NCBI RefSeq assembly: GCF_030268685.1
Contig: NZ_BSRQ01000001.1
Coordinates: 1-64,000, forward strand
Length of the DNA stretch: 64,000 nucleotides
From: Microtetraspora sp. NBRC 13810
Lineage (GTDB): Bacteria; Actinomycetota; Actinomycetes; Streptosporangiales; Streptosporangiaceae
Direction: 5' to 3'
Shown: piece by piece, positions 27,215 through 36,387 of the stretch
Layout: every line of letters starts with the position of its first letter
Position numbering within the stretch: position 1 is the stretch's first letter
Made by a program: the position numbers and the translations under genes
The notes under the pieces: model-generated
Told to the model about the DNA's origin: nothing
Database searches by the model: none
Seen by the model: only the letters and a program-made list of their open reading frames with translations

Positions 27215-27988
27215 ATGGGCACTCTCACCGGCAGGACGGCACTGGTGACCGGCGGCGGCAGGGGCATCGGCAGGGCCATCTCCGAGCGGCTCGGCCGGGA
27301 CGGCGCGCTGGTCGCGGTGCACTACGGCAGTAACGAGGCGGCGGCGAAGGACACCGTCGCGACGATCGAGGCGGCCGGCGGGCGGGCGTTCGCGTTCCGG
27401 GCCGAGCTGGGCGTGCCGGGCGACGCGGCGGCGCTGTGGGCGGCCTTCGACGAGGGCGTCGCCTCGCACGCGGACCGGCCGGGGCTGGACATCCTGGTCA
27501 ACAACGCCGGCATCGGACTCTACGGCCGCATCCACGAGATCGGCGAGGCCGACTTCGACCGGGTCTTCGCGGTCAACGCCAAGGCGCCCTTCTTCGTCAT
27601 CAAGCACGGCCTGGAGCGGTTGCGGGACGGCGGGCGGATCATCACGATCTCCTCCGGGGTGACCAGGATCGCCTTCCCGTTCACCACGGCCTACTCGATG
27701 ACCAAGGGCGCGGTCGAGGTGCTCACCCACACCCTGGCGCTGGATCTCGGACCGCGCGGGATCACGGTCAACACGGTGGCCCCCGGCATCGTGGACACCG
27801 ACATGAACGACTGGCTGACCGACCCCGCGGAGCGGGCCAGGGCGGCGGCGTACTCCGCCTTCGACCGGATCGGCGACCCCGCCGACATCGCGGACGTCGT
27901 GGCCTTCGTCGCCTCCGACGACGCCCGCTGGGTCACCGGCCAGCGGCTCGACGCCACCGGCGGCTCGATCCTCGGCGTGGCGTCCTAG
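27215..27988 (+). CDS. Short-chain dehydrogenase/reductase
   Basis: 257 residues. TGGGRGIG at residues 11-18 binds NAD(P), NNAG is near residue 94, and the catalytic triad appears as ISSGVTR and YSMTKGAVE. It is similar to 3-oxoacyl-ACP reductases and other classical SDRs. AAGGGGC precedes the ATG at 27215. Paired with the divergent TetR gene, this is a common regulator/target arrangement in which the oxidoreductase detoxifies or modifies the inducer (inference). Confidence 0.9.
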   Translation: MGTLTGRTALVTGGGRGIGRAISERLGRDGALVAVHYGSNEAAAKDTVATIEAAGGRAFAFRAELGVPGDAAALWAAFDEGVASHADRPGLDILVNNAGIGLYGRIHEIGEADFDRVFAVNAKAPFFVIKHGLERLRDGGRIITISSGVTRIAFPFTTAYSMTKGAVEVLTHTLALDLGPRGITVNTVAPGIVDTDMNDWLTDPAERARAAAYSAFDRIGDPADIADVVAFVASDDARWVTGQRLDATGGSILGVAS

Positions 27989-28003
27989 CGGCGCGCCCCT
28001 CGT

Positions 28004-29398
28004 TCAGGAGTCGAACCCCAGGCCGAGGCGGTCCAGCGTGCGCAGCCAGAGGTTGCGGCGGCCCTGGTGGGCGTCGGCGCGGGCCAGGGACCAGCGGGTG
28101 AGCTGGACGACGCCGGAGCGCACTGGCTCGGGCGGGAAGGGCACCGGCTTCTCCCGCACCATGCGCAGCTCCGTGCGCTCGGTGGGCTCGCCGCCGAGCA
28201 GGTCGAGCATGACGTTCGCGCCGAACCGGCTCGCGCCGACGCCCATGCCGGTGTACCCCGCCGCGTAGGCCAGCCGGCCGCCGTACGCGCTCCCGTAGAA
28301 GGCGCTGAACCTGCTGCACGTGTCGATGACTCCGCCCCACCTGTGGGTGAAGCGGAGATGCGCGAGCTGGGGGAACGTCCGCGCGAAGTGCTCGGCCAGC
28401 TTGACGAAGGTCTCGTCGCGCTGGTCCCGGCCCGTCCTGATCAGGCCGCCGTTGTAGTAGACGGCGTCGTACCCGCCCCACAGGACGCGGTCGTCGGCGG
28501 TCAGCCGGTAGTAGTGGAACCGGTTGCCGCCGTCCCCCACGCCCTGCCGGTTGGTCCAGCCCACGGCGGCCAGGTCGGCCCGCGAGAGCGGCTCGGTGAC
28601 CAGGGCGTAGTCGTAGACCGGGATGAGGAAATGCCGCAGGCGGCGCAGCAGCGGCGGGAAGACGCCGGTGGCCAGCGCGACCCGGTCCGCGCGCACGACG
28701 CCCGCCGGGGTGCGCAGCTCCATGCCGGACGCCGTCTGGTGCAGGGCGCGCACCGGGGTGCGCTCGTGGATCCGCACGCCGAGCGCGAGGCAGGCGTCCC
28801 GCAGCCCCCAGGCGAGCCGGGCCGGGTCGAGCATGGCGCAGCCGTCGCGGTCCCAGTGCCCGGCCAGGTAGGTCGGCGAGTTCACCTCGGCGCGCACCCG
28901 CTCCCGGTCCAGGATCTCGAACGGCAGGCCGAGCTCCCGCGCCTCCCGCGCGTCCCGCGCCATCTCGCCGAACTGCCAGGGCTCGGTGACCACGTGCAGC
29001 TCGCCGGTGCGCTCGAAGGAGCAGTCGATGCCGTAACGGGCGACCGCGCGGCCGATCTCGTCGAGGTTCTCCCGGCCGAGCCGTTCCAGGGTGGCGAACT
29101 CCTCGGGCCAGCGGGCCAGGCCGTTGGCCGCGCCGTGGGTGAGCGTGGCCATGCAGAACCCGCCGTTGCGCCCGGTCGCCGCCCAGCCGATCTCGCGCCC
29201 CTCCAGCAGCACCACGTCGAGCGAGGGGTCGCGCTCCTTGGCCGTCAGCGCGGTCCACAGCCCGGAGAAGCCGCCGCCGACCACCGCGAGCCCGGCCCGC
29301 GCGTCCCCGGCGAGCCGCTCGCACGGCTCCGGCGCGGCCGGCGTGTCCAGCCAGTACGGCAGGCGGCGCGCCCCGCGGACCGCCTGCCCCGGGTTCAT
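28004..29398 (-). CDS. FAD-dependent amine oxidoreductase (PuuB-like)
   Basis: 464 residues of the DAO family. The Rossmann FAD motif is GLAVVGGGFSGLWTAL near residue 37, the second FAD segment is GRNGGFCMA, and a C-terminal GYTGMGVGASRFGANV loop follows. This pattern matches gamma-glutamylputrescine oxidase and related amine oxidases. It is the last gene of the polyamine operon and overlaps potC by 4 bp, so it most likely oxidises putrescine or a glutamylated form. Substrate is inferred from context. Confidence 0.85.
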   Translation of the reverse strand: MNPGQAVRGARRLPYWLDTPAAPEPCERLAGDARAGLAVVGGGFSGLWTALTAKERDPSLDVVLLEGREIGWAATGRNGGFCMATLTHGAANGLARWPEEFATLERLGRENLDEIGRAVARYGIDCSFERTGELHVVTEPWQFGEMARDAREARELGLPFEILDRERVRAEVNSPTYLAGHWDRDGCAMLDPARLAWGLRDACLALGVRIHERTPVRALHQTASGMELRTPAGVVRADRVALATGVFPPLLRRLRHFLIPVYDYALVTEPLSRADLAAVGWTNRQGVGDGGNRFHYYRLTADDRVLWGGYDAVYYNGGLIRTGRDQRDETFVKLAEHFARTFPQLAHLRFTHRWGGVIDTCSRFSAFYGSAYGGRLAYAAGYTGMGVGASRFGANVMLDLLGGEPTERTELRMVREKPVPFPPEPVRSGVVQLTRWSLARADAHQGRRNLWLRTLDRLGLGFDS

Positions 29399-30183
29399 GC
29401 TGTGGCCCGCCGCCGTGCGGTCACCGAGTTGACCACGGCGATCAGCACGCCCACCGCGAAGATGCACGTGCCCACGATGTTGACCTGTGGCGGGATGCCG
29501 ATGCGCACCGCCCCGTAGATCCACAGCGGGAACGTGACGGTGGCCCCGCTGGTGAACTGCGTGATCACGAAGTCGTCGATGGACAGCGCGAAGGCGAGCA
29601 GGGCGCCCGCCACGACGCCGGGCAGGATCATCGGGAAGGTGATCCGCCAGAACGTCACCCAGCTCGACGCCCCCAGGTCGCGCGCCGCCTCCTCCACCGA
29701 CGGGTCGAGACCCACCACCCGGGCCCGCACGGTGACCGCGACGAACGACACCGAGAACAGCACGTGCGCGATGACGATCGTGCGGTAGCCGGTCTGCACG
29801 CCCGCGCTGACGAACAGCGACAGCAGCGAGGCGCCCATGACCAGCTCGGGCGAGGAGATCGCGGCGAACATCACCAGGTTGGTGGCCCCCTGGCCGCGGA
29901 AGCGGTGCCGGCCGAGGGCGAGGCCGAGGAGGGTGCCGAGGACCGTGGTGATCAGGGTGGCGATCAGCGCGATCGAGATCGAGTTGTAGACCGCGTCGAG
30001 CAGTTCGGGGTAGTCGCCGAGCCGTCCCCACCACTTGAGGGTGAAGCCCTGCCAGGACACGTTCGACTTGCTCTGCGTGTCGTTGAAGCCGAACACGATC
30101 ATGACGGCGATCGGCAGGAACAGCCAGAGCATGACCAGCCAGACGTAGCCGAACAGCAGCCGGTCGCCGAGTCTGCGTCTCAT
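29395..30183 (-). CDS. potC: Spermidine/putrescine ABC permease PotC-type
   Basis: 262 residues with six transmembrane helices. The cytoplasmic EAA loop reads EEAARDLGASSWVTFWRITF. The N-terminus MRRRLGDRLLFGYVWLVML and the FNDTQSKSNVSWQGFTLKWW segment are typical of PotC. It overlaps PotB and the FAD oxidoreductase by 4 bp on each side. Confidence 0.92.
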   Translation of the reverse strand: MRRRLGDRLLFGYVWLVMLWLFLPIAVMIVFGFNDTQSKSNVSWQGFTLKWWGRLGDYPELLDAVYNSISIALIATLITTVLGTLLGLALGRHRFRGQGATNLVMFAAISSPELVMGASLLSLFVSAGVQTGYRTIVIAHVLFSVSFVAVTVRARVVGLDPSVEEAARDLGASSWVTFWRITFPMILPGVVAGALLAFALSIDDFVITQFTSGATVTFPLWIYGAVRIGIPPQVNIVGTCIFAVGVLIAVVNSVTARRRATA

Positions 30184-31031
30184 CGGGCCGCCGCCTCCAG
30201 CACGTTCTGGGTGCCGAGCGCCCTGGCGTACCCGAAGATGCCCACCAGCAGCGCCGCCATCAGCGTGAACGACAGCGCCGCGCCCACCGGGTAGTCCTGG
30301 TTGACGAGGTACTCGGTCTGGATGATGTTGCCGATCATGGTGTTGTCCGGCCCGCCGAGGATCGCCGCGTTGACGTAGTCCGACGTCATCGGGACGAAGG
30401 TCATCAGCACCCCGGCGAACACGCCGGGCAGCGACAGCGGCAGCACGATCCGGGCGAAGGCGGCGACCCGCGAGGCGTAGAGGTCCTGGGCCGCCTCCAC
30501 CACGCTGGGGTCTACCCGTTCCAGTGCCACGTAGATCGGCAGGATCATGAACGGCAGGTAGTTGTAGACCAGGCCGCCGATCACCGCGGTCGTGGTCTGC
30601 AGCACGTGGAAGTCGGCGGGCAGCAGCCCGGCGGACTTCAGCGGCTCGAACACGATGCCGTCGTCGGCGAGCAGGAACTTCCACGACACCGTGCGCAGCA
30701 CGAACGACACGAAGAACGGCAGCAGCACGAGCAGCAGGTAGGTGGACTTGCGCGCGCCGCCCCTGAACGCGATCCAGTAGGCCACCGGGTAGGCCAGCAG
30801 GATGGCGAGCACCGTGCCGACCAGGCCGTAGACCGCCGAGCGGAGGAACTGCGTGCGGTACTGACCGAGCGCGTCGGTGTAGTTGGCGATGTGGAAGGTC
30901 TGCACGAAGCCGTTCACCACGTCGCCCTGCTGGGTGGACACCGAGACCATGAAGATCAGCGGCACCACCAGGAAGACCACCAGCCACAGTCCTCCCGGCA
31001 GGATGAGGAGGTAGGGGGTGAGGCGTTTCAT
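30180..31031 (-). CDS. potB: Spermidine/putrescine ABC permease PotB-type
   Basis: 283 residues with six membrane spans. The EAA loop is VVEAAQDLYASRVAAFARIV, and MTSDYVNAAILGGPDNTMIG is the PotB hallmark. It starts 4 bp after the binding-protein stop codon and ends in a 4-bp overlap with potC. With PotC it forms the transport channel. Confidence 0.93.
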   Translation of the reverse strand: MKRLTPYLLILPGGLWLVVFLVVPLIFMVSVSTQQGDVVNGFVQTFHIANYTDALGQYRTQFLRSAVYGLVGTVLAILLAYPVAYWIAFRGGARKSTYLLLVLLPFFVSFVLRTVSWKFLLADDGIVFEPLKSAGLLPADFHVLQTTTAVIGGLVYNYLPFMILPIYVALERVDPSVVEAAQDLYASRVAAFARIVLPLSLPGVFAGVLMTFVPMTSDYVNAAILGGPDNTMIGNIIQTEYLVNQDYPVGAALSFTLMAALLVGIFGYARALGTQNVLEAAAR

Positions 31032-31035
31032 CCCC

Positions 31036-32280
31036 TCACCCCTGGGTGATCGGCTGGAAGAGTCCCTCGTACACCTTCTCCTCGGCCGAACTGAGTGACT
31101 TGTAGGACCGGAGCCTGGCCAGGTCGGCGTCGGAGGGGTAGATCAGCGGGCTGGCCGCGACCTCTTCGAGGAACTTCCTGTCCTCGCCCTTCTCCTGCCC
31201 GGCGTGCGCGAGCACGAGGTCCTTGGTGGCGGGCACCGGGGTGATGTAGTTGATGTACTCGACCAGCATCTGGGCGATCTCGGGCCGGTAGACGTAGTCC
31301 ATCAGGGTGAGCGCGTCCACCGGGTTCTGCGCCGTCTTGGGGATGCACATGTTGTCGGTCCAGATGGTGCCGCCCTCTTCCGGCACCACGAACCTGAGGT
31401 TCTCGCCCTCGGTGATCTGCTGGAAGATGTCCCCCGACCAGGCCATCGTGATCCAGATGTCGCCGCGGACCAGCGCGTCCACATAGTCATTTTCATAGTA
31501 TTTCCGGACAAGTCCGGCGTCGCGCTGTTCCTGGAGCTTCGCCGCGGCCTTCTCCCAGTCCGCCTGGACCGACTTGTCGGGGTCGATGCCCAGGGCGAAC
31601 ATCCCGAAGTTGGCCACCTCCTGGACGTCCAGCATCATGCCGATCTTGCCCTTGTACTTGGGGTTCCACAGCTCCTGGATGCTGGTGATGTCCCCGTCCA
31701 CGTACTTCGGGTTGTAGGCGATGCCGGTGACGCCGACGGTCCACGGGATCGTGTACGTGTTGTTCTTGTCCCAGACCGGGTTCTTCACCGACGGGGAGGC
31801 GTTCGCCGCGAAGTTCGGCAGCTTGGCGTGGTCCAGCGGGACGAGGTAGCCCAGGTCGATGGCCCGGCCGAGATGGATGCCGTTGGTCATCACCATGAGG
31901 TCGTAGCCGATGTCCTGGTTCGCGGCCAGCAGCGGCTGGATCTTGCCGAACCAGGTGGTCATGTCCTGGATGGGCTCCTGGTAGGTCACCTTGATGCCGG
32001 ACTCGGCGGTGAACTTCTCCAGGGAGGGGTACTTCGAGCCGTCCTTGTCGATGTAGAGCGGCCAGTTGGCGAAGCGCAGGGCGCCGTTCTTCTTCTTGCC
32101 CGACCAGTACCCGGCCACGGCGTCCTGGGCGGGCGGCGCGACCCTCTGGCCCTGGACGCCGCACGCGGCGAGGGCCAGGCCGGCGGCGGAGAGTCCCGCG
32201 AGGCGCAGCGCGTCCCTGCGGCTGGGGTGACGGTTCTGGGTCATGCCACGAAGGAAGGCGGGGCTGGTGCGAAGATCCAT
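31036..32280 (-). CDS. potD: Polyamine-binding lipoprotein PotD/PotF-type
   Basis: 414 residues. The N-terminus has an RRDALRL twin-arginine-like motif, a hydrophobic stretch and a lipobox ending LAAC (Cys40), so it is probably a Tat-exported lipoprotein. The mature part is a type 2 periplasmic-binding fold with LRFANWPLYID at its start and YLVPLD in the middle, as in polyamine-binding proteins. GGAAG lies 12 bases before the ATG at 32280; an internal ATG at 32244 is an alternative. It captures putrescine or spermidine for PotABC. Confidence 0.92.
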   Translation of the reverse strand: MDLRTSPAFLRGMTQNRHPSRRDALRLAGLSAAGLALAACGVQGQRVAPPAQDAVAGYWSGKKKNGALRFANWPLYIDKDGSKYPSLEKFTAESGIKVTYQEPIQDMTTWFGKIQPLLAANQDIGYDLMVMTNGIHLGRAIDLGYLVPLDHAKLPNFAANASPSVKNPVWDKNNTYTIPWTVGVTGIAYNPKYVDGDITSIQELWNPKYKGKIGMMLDVQEVANFGMFALGIDPDKSVQADWEKAAAKLQEQRDAGLVRKYYENDYVDALVRGDIWITMAWSGDIFQQITEGENLRFVVPEEGGTIWTDNMCIPKTAQNPVDALTLMDYVYRPEIAQMLVEYINYITPVPATKDLVLAHAGQEKGEDRKFLEEVAASPLIYPSDADLARLRSYKSLSSAEEKVYEGLFQPITQG

Positions 32281-32288
32281 CGGGGAGG

Positions 32289-33434
32289 TCAACTTCCAAT
32301 CGCGTAGGAGTGGTGCGGCTGCCACGACAGCCACACGGAGTCGCCCCGTTCCGCGGTGGTGCTGCTGTCGTGCGCGTTCTGCTGGTAGACGGTCACCTCG
32401 GCGCCGTCCGGCAGGCCGACCGCGTAGCTGTTGGACGTGCCCAGGTAGACCACCTCGGAGACGGTGCCGCGCACGGCGCTGACGTCCCCCGTCGGCTCCT
32501 CGGTGGAAATCGTGATCTTCTCCGGCCGCACGGTCACCGTGATCGTGGCGCCCGCCTCGCATGCCGCATCGGCCGCCAGGATCCTGCCGTACCCGGCCAG
32601 CGGCAGCACCGCGGTCCCGTCCACGACCCGCTCGACGGTGCCGCTGAGCAGGTTGGAGGTGCCGATGAACCCGGCCACGAAGGCCGTCGCGGGACGCTCG
32701 TAGATCTCCCTCGGCGCGGCGAGCTGCTCCACCAGGCCGTCGTTCATCACCGCGATGCGGTCGCTCATCGTGAGCGCCTCGCCCTGGTCGTGGGTGACGT
32801 AGACGAAGGTGATGCCGACCTCGCGCTGGATCCGCTTCAGCTCCAGTTGCATGGCCTGGCGCAGCTTGAGGTCCAGCGCGCCGAGCGGCTCGTCGAGCAG
32901 CAGCGCGCGCGGCTCGTTGACCAGGGCGCGGGCCAGCGCCACCCGCTGCTGCTGGCCGCCGGACATCTCCCTGGGCCGGCGCTTCTCCCGCCCGGTCAGG
33001 TCCACGATCTCCAGCATCGCCCCGACCCGCCGGCGGATCTCCGCGTCCTGCACCTTCTTGCGTCTGAGCCCGAAGGCGACGTTCTCCCAGACGCTCATGT
33101 GCGGGAAGAGCGCGTAGGACTGGAAGACCATGTTCACGTCGCGCTTGTTCGGCGGCACGTCGGTGACGTCACGGCCGTGCAGCCGGACCACGCCCCGGGT
33201 GGGATCCTCGAATCCCGCGATCATCCGCATGGTGGTGGTCTTGCCACAGCCGGAGGGACCGAGCAGGGAGAAGAACTCCCCCGCGGCGACGCCGAGCGAG
33301 ACGCCCTTCACCGCCTGGACGGTCTCGCCCCGGGCGAGGTATTCCTTGACCACTCCGTCTAGCTCGATGGCGGGCACCGGAGAGAGGTCGGGGACGGCCG
33401 CGACCGCCCCCGTGCCCGCCTGGATGTTGCTCAT
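32289..33434 (-). CDS. potA: Spermidine/putrescine ABC ATPase PotA-type
   Basis: 381 residues. Walker A is GPSGCGKTT, the signature is MSGGQQQRVALARAL, and Walker B is LLLDEPLGALD. A C-terminal TOBE domain follows from about residue 290. Family and order identify it as the polyamine import ATPase. It lies 25 bp after the dehydrogenase gene and 8 bp before potD. Confidence 0.95.
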   Translation of the reverse strand: MSNIQAGTGAVAAVPDLSPVPAIELDGVVKEYLARGETVQAVKGVSLGVAAGEFFSLLGPSGCGKTTTMRMIAGFEDPTRGVVRLHGRDVTDVPPNKRDVNMVFQSYALFPHMSVWENVAFGLRRKKVQDAEIRRRVGAMLEIVDLTGREKRRPREMSGGQQQRVALARALVNEPRALLLDEPLGALDLKLRQAMQLELKRIQREVGITFVYVTHDQGEALTMSDRIAVMNDGLVEQLAAPREIYERPATAFVAGFIGTSNLLSGTVERVVDGTAVLPLAGYGRILAADAACEAGATITVTVRPEKITISTEEPTGDVSAVRGTVSEVVYLGTSNSYAVGLPDGAEVTVYQQNAHDSSTTAERGDSVWLSWQPHHSYAIGS

Positions 33435-33459
33435 AGCCAGGCTATCCCTCTTTATTGAG

Positions 33460-34893
33460 CTATTCGCCGATGTAGTGCATGACGTGCTTGACCCGGGTGT
33501 AGTCGTGCAGCCCGAAGACCGACAGGTCCTTGCCGTAGCCGGAGTGCTTGAAGCCGCCGTGCGGCATCTCGGAGACGAACGGGATGTGCGTGTTGACCCA
33601 CACCACGCCGAAGTCGAGGCGGTTGGACATCCGCATCGCGCGGCCGTGGTCGGAGGTCCACACCGAGCCGGACAGGCCGTACTTCACGCCGTTGGCCTTG
33701 GCCAGGGCGTCGTCCTCGTCGGTGAAGGTCTGCACGGTCATGACCGGGCCGAAGACCTCGTTCTGGATCATCTCGTCGTCCTGGAGCAGGCCGTCCACCA
33801 CGGTCGGGGCGAAGAAGAAGCCCTTGCCGCCGATCCGGTTTCCGCCGGTGACCACCTTGGCGTGCCCGGGGATGCGCTCGAAGAAGCCTTCCACCCGGGC
33901 GAGCTGGTTGGGGTTGTTCAACGGCCCATAATAAGCCTCATCGTCGGACAAATCGCCCGTACGGGTGGCCGCTGCGGCCTCGGCCAGCGCGGCGGTGAAC
34001 TCGGCGTGGATGCTCTCCTGCACCAGCACCCGGCAGGCCGCCGTGCAGTCCTGGCCCGCGTTGTACAGCCCGGCTCCGGCGATCGCCTCCGCGGTCGCCC
34101 TGATGTCCCTGACGTCGTCGAACACCACGACCGGGGCCTTGCCGCCCAGCTCCAGGTGCACCCGCTTGAGGTCGTCGGCGGCGGTCTTGGCGACCTGCAT
34201 GCCCGCGCCCACGGAGCCGGTGATGGCCACCATCTGCGCGGACGGGTGGCCGACGACCAGCGCCCCGGTCTCACGGTCGCCGACGACGACGTTGAACACG
34301 CCGGGCGGCAGGATCTCACCGCAGATCTCGGCCAGCTTGACCGTCGCGACCGGCGTCGTGTCGGAGGGCTTGAGGACGATGGTGTTGCCCGCGGCCAGCG
34401 CCGGGGCGATCTTCCACACCGCCATCATCATCGGATAGTTCCACGGGGTGACCTGGCCGACGACGCCGATCGGCTCGTGCCGGATCACCGAGGTGTGCTC
34501 GGCGAGGAACTCCCCCGAGGTCGGCCCCTCCAGCGTGCGCGCCGCCCCCGCGAAGAACCGGAAGTGGTCGGCGGCCGGCGGGATCTCGTCCTCGGCCATC
34601 CGGGCGCGCGGCTTGCCGGTGTTGCGGCACTCCGCCTCGATCAGCTCCTCCGCCCGTGCCTCGATCGCGTCGGCGATCTTCAACAGCATGGTGGCCCGCT
34701 CACCCGGGGTGGTCCGGCCCCACGTCCCGAAGGCGGCCACGGCGGCCTCGAAGGCCGCGTCCACATCCGCCGCGCCGGAGATCGGCGCCTCCAGGTAGAC
34801 CTCTTCCGTACAGGGGTCGATGACGCCGGCGAACCGGTCGCCGGTGGCGTCGACGAACCTCCCGTTGATGAAGTTCTGCAGACGGCTGGTCAA
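33460..34893 (-). CDS. Gamma-aminobutyraldehyde dehydrogenase
   Basis: 477 residues of the NAD-dependent aldehyde dehydrogenase family. The catalytic Cys283 is in GQDCTAACR and the general base Glu248 is in LELGGKAP, with the NAD-binding TGSVGAG. The best family match is gamma-aminobutyraldehyde dehydrogenase (PatD/PuuC-like), which forms GABA from the putrescine-derived aldehyde. It starts at an unusual TTG with AGGGAGG six bases upstream. It is the first gene of the polyamine operon, divergent from the Lrp regulator. Confidence 0.92.
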   Translation of the reverse strand: MTSRLQNFINGRFVDATGDRFAGVIDPCTEEVYLEAPISGAADVDAAFEAAVAAFGTWGRTTPGERATMLLKIADAIEARAEELIEAECRNTGKPRARMAEDEIPPAADHFRFFAGAARTLEGPTSGEFLAEHTSVIRHEPIGVVGQVTPWNYPMMMAVWKIAPALAAGNTIVLKPSDTTPVATVKLAEICGEILPPGVFNVVVGDRETGALVVGHPSAQMVAITGSVGAGMQVAKTAADDLKRVHLELGGKAPVVVFDDVRDIRATAEAIAGAGLYNAGQDCTAACRVLVQESIHAEFTAALAEAAAATRTGDLSDDEAYYGPLNNPNQLARVEGFFERIPGHAKVVTGGNRIGGKGFFFAPTVVDGLLQDDEMIQNEVFGPVMTVQTFTDEDDALAKANGVKYGLSGSVWTSDHGRAMRMSNRLDFGVVWVNTHIPFVSEMPHGGFKHSGYGKDLSVFGLHDYTRVKHVMHYIGE

Positions 34894-34929
34894 CGCTGAC
34901 CTCCCTAATGAGGTGGCTGAGTGCTGGCG

Positions 34930-34958
34930 ACTCTGACAGAGTACATGTCCTCTGACAA
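34930..34958 (-). promoter_or_regulatory. Promoter of the polyamine operon
   Basis: On the minus strand TTGTCA (34958-34953) and CAGAGT (34935-34930) are separated by 17 bp, 37 bp before the TTG start. The segment also contains a repeated CTCTGACA that could bind the divergently encoded Lrp protein. Confidence 0.6.
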
Positions 34959-35097
34959 GGGAATTCGTGGCGAAGATATCAAACCGCTACGGAATCGCTT
35001 GACACGAACGCCTGAGCTGACACCATGTCGCAGCGAGGCGCAACATCCACGCAACATTCGGGCGAGTCGCACAGATTTCCATAGAGAGGACACGTTG

Positions 35098-35592
35098 ATG
35101 GCGATGCCGCCGAAGGTACGGCAGGGCAGCGACGTCAAACCCGGTCCGGTGGTCCTCGACGACATCTCCAAGCGGATCGTCGAGCAACTCCAGGAGGACG
35201 GGCGCAAGCCGTACGCGGCGATCGGCAAGGCGGTGGGCCTGTCGGAGGCGGCGGTCCGGCAGCGGGTGCAGCGGCTTCTCGACGCGGGCGTGATGCAGAT
35301 CGTCGCGGTCACCGACCCGCTGACCCTGGGCTTCCCCCGCCAGGCGATGATCGGCATCAAGTGCGAGGGCGACCTGGAGACGGTCGCGGACGAGCTGGCC
35401 TCGATCGAGGAGATCGACTACGTCGTGCTCACGGCGGGCTCGCTGGACATCATGGTCGAGGTCGTCTGCGGAGGCGACCAGCACCTGCTGGAGATCCTCG
35501 GCAAGATCCGCGCCATCCCCACGGTCCGCGCCACGGAGACCTTCGTCTACCTCAAGCTCCGTAAGCAGACCTACTCCTGGGGAACCCGCTGA
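35098..35592 (+). CDS. Lrp/AsnC family transcriptional regulator
   Basis: 164 residues. The N-terminal HTH contains YAAIGKAVGLSEAAVRQRVQ and the C-terminal RAM (AsnC) domain follows from about residue 85. GAGAGGA precedes the ATG at 35098. A TTGACA box lies at 34999-35004. Being divergent from the dehydrogenase-potABCD operon, it is its likely regulator, responding to GABA, putrescine or an amino acid (inference). Confidence 0.9.
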   Translation: MAMPPKVRQGSDVKPGPVVLDDISKRIVEQLQEDGRKPYAAIGKAVGLSEAAVRQRVQRLLDAGVMQIVAVTDPLTLGFPRQAMIGIKCEGDLETVADELASIEEIDYVVLTAGSLDIMVEVVCGGDQHLLEILGKIRAIPTVRATETFVYLKLRKQTYSWGTR

Positions 35593-36283
35593 CCTCGGCC
35601 GTCTCAGCTTGGAAGCCTCCGCCCGGAGCTCGGCCGGAGACGCGGGCGACCGCCCTGACCGGCGCGCCGTCCCCGCCGGCGACCCGGATCGGCAACAGCG
35701 ACACCTCGACCGTACGGCCGGCCGCCTGGGCGTCGATCACCCGGCCGAGCCCGGCGAGGTTCTCCACGATCACCATGCGGGCGTGGCACAGGGCGTGGTG
35801 GGCGGGGAACTCCGCGGCCGGCGTGGGGTCCACGCTGAAGGCGTCGACGCCCACCGTGCGCACCCCCGACCCGGCGATCAGCTCGGCCGCCTCCGCGCTC
35901 AGGAACGGGTGGGCGAGGTAGTCGCCGGTGCCCCAGTACCGCGACCAGCCGGTGGCCACCAGGAGGATGCCGGCCGTGCCCAGGTGCGGGGCCACGGCGG
36001 CGGCCGGGATCGGCGTGCGCGGCGGCAGCCCCCGCACGTCGGCGACCGCGACCGGGCCGACGAAGTGGTCCAGCGGCAGCTCGTCCAGGGTGGGCAGGGA
36101 GTCGTCGATGTGAAAGGGCGCGTCCACGTGCGTGCCCGTGTGCGACCCGAGGTGCAGTCCGAGCACGTTGGCCCCGTCGGCCGCCACGGTGAGAGCCGGA
36201 TCCACCCGCACCTCCGGATCACCCGGATAGACGGGCATGCCGGAGACGATCGGCACCGACAGGTCGAGGATCACGTTCTCCAC
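35552..36283 (-). CDS. Cyclase family protein (kynurenine formamidase-like)
   Basis: 243 residues. The metal site HTGTHVDAPFH at residues 48-58 and the conserved DLSVPIVSGMPVYPG start are diagnostic of the cyclase/formamidase family, which hydrolyses amides such as N-formylkynurenine. The last ~13 codons overlap the end of the Lrp gene on the other strand. It follows the agmatinase gene by 104 bp in the same direction. In this setting it may act on an N-acyl or carbamoyl polyamine intermediate, which is speculation. Confidence 0.87.
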   Translation of the reverse strand: MENVILDLSVPIVSGMPVYPGDPEVRVDPALTVAADGANVLGLHLGSHTGTHVDAPFHIDDSLPTLDELPLDHFVGPVAVADVRGLPPRTPIPAAAVAPHLGTAGILLVATGWSRYWGTGDYLAHPFLSAEAAELIAGSGVRTVGVDAFSVDPTPAAEFPAHHALCHARMVIVENLAGLGRVIDAQAAGRTVEVSLLPIRVAGGDGAPVRAVARVSGRAPGGGFQAETAEVSGFPRSRSAYGA

Positions 36284-36387
36284 GACACCATGCTCTCAGG
36301 CCGGGACGGGTCCCTCGGCGATCTTCCTCCGGCCGTCGGGAGCCCGGCTCGGTCCGGCGGCGCCACGGCCGGCCGCGGCGTCGGCGG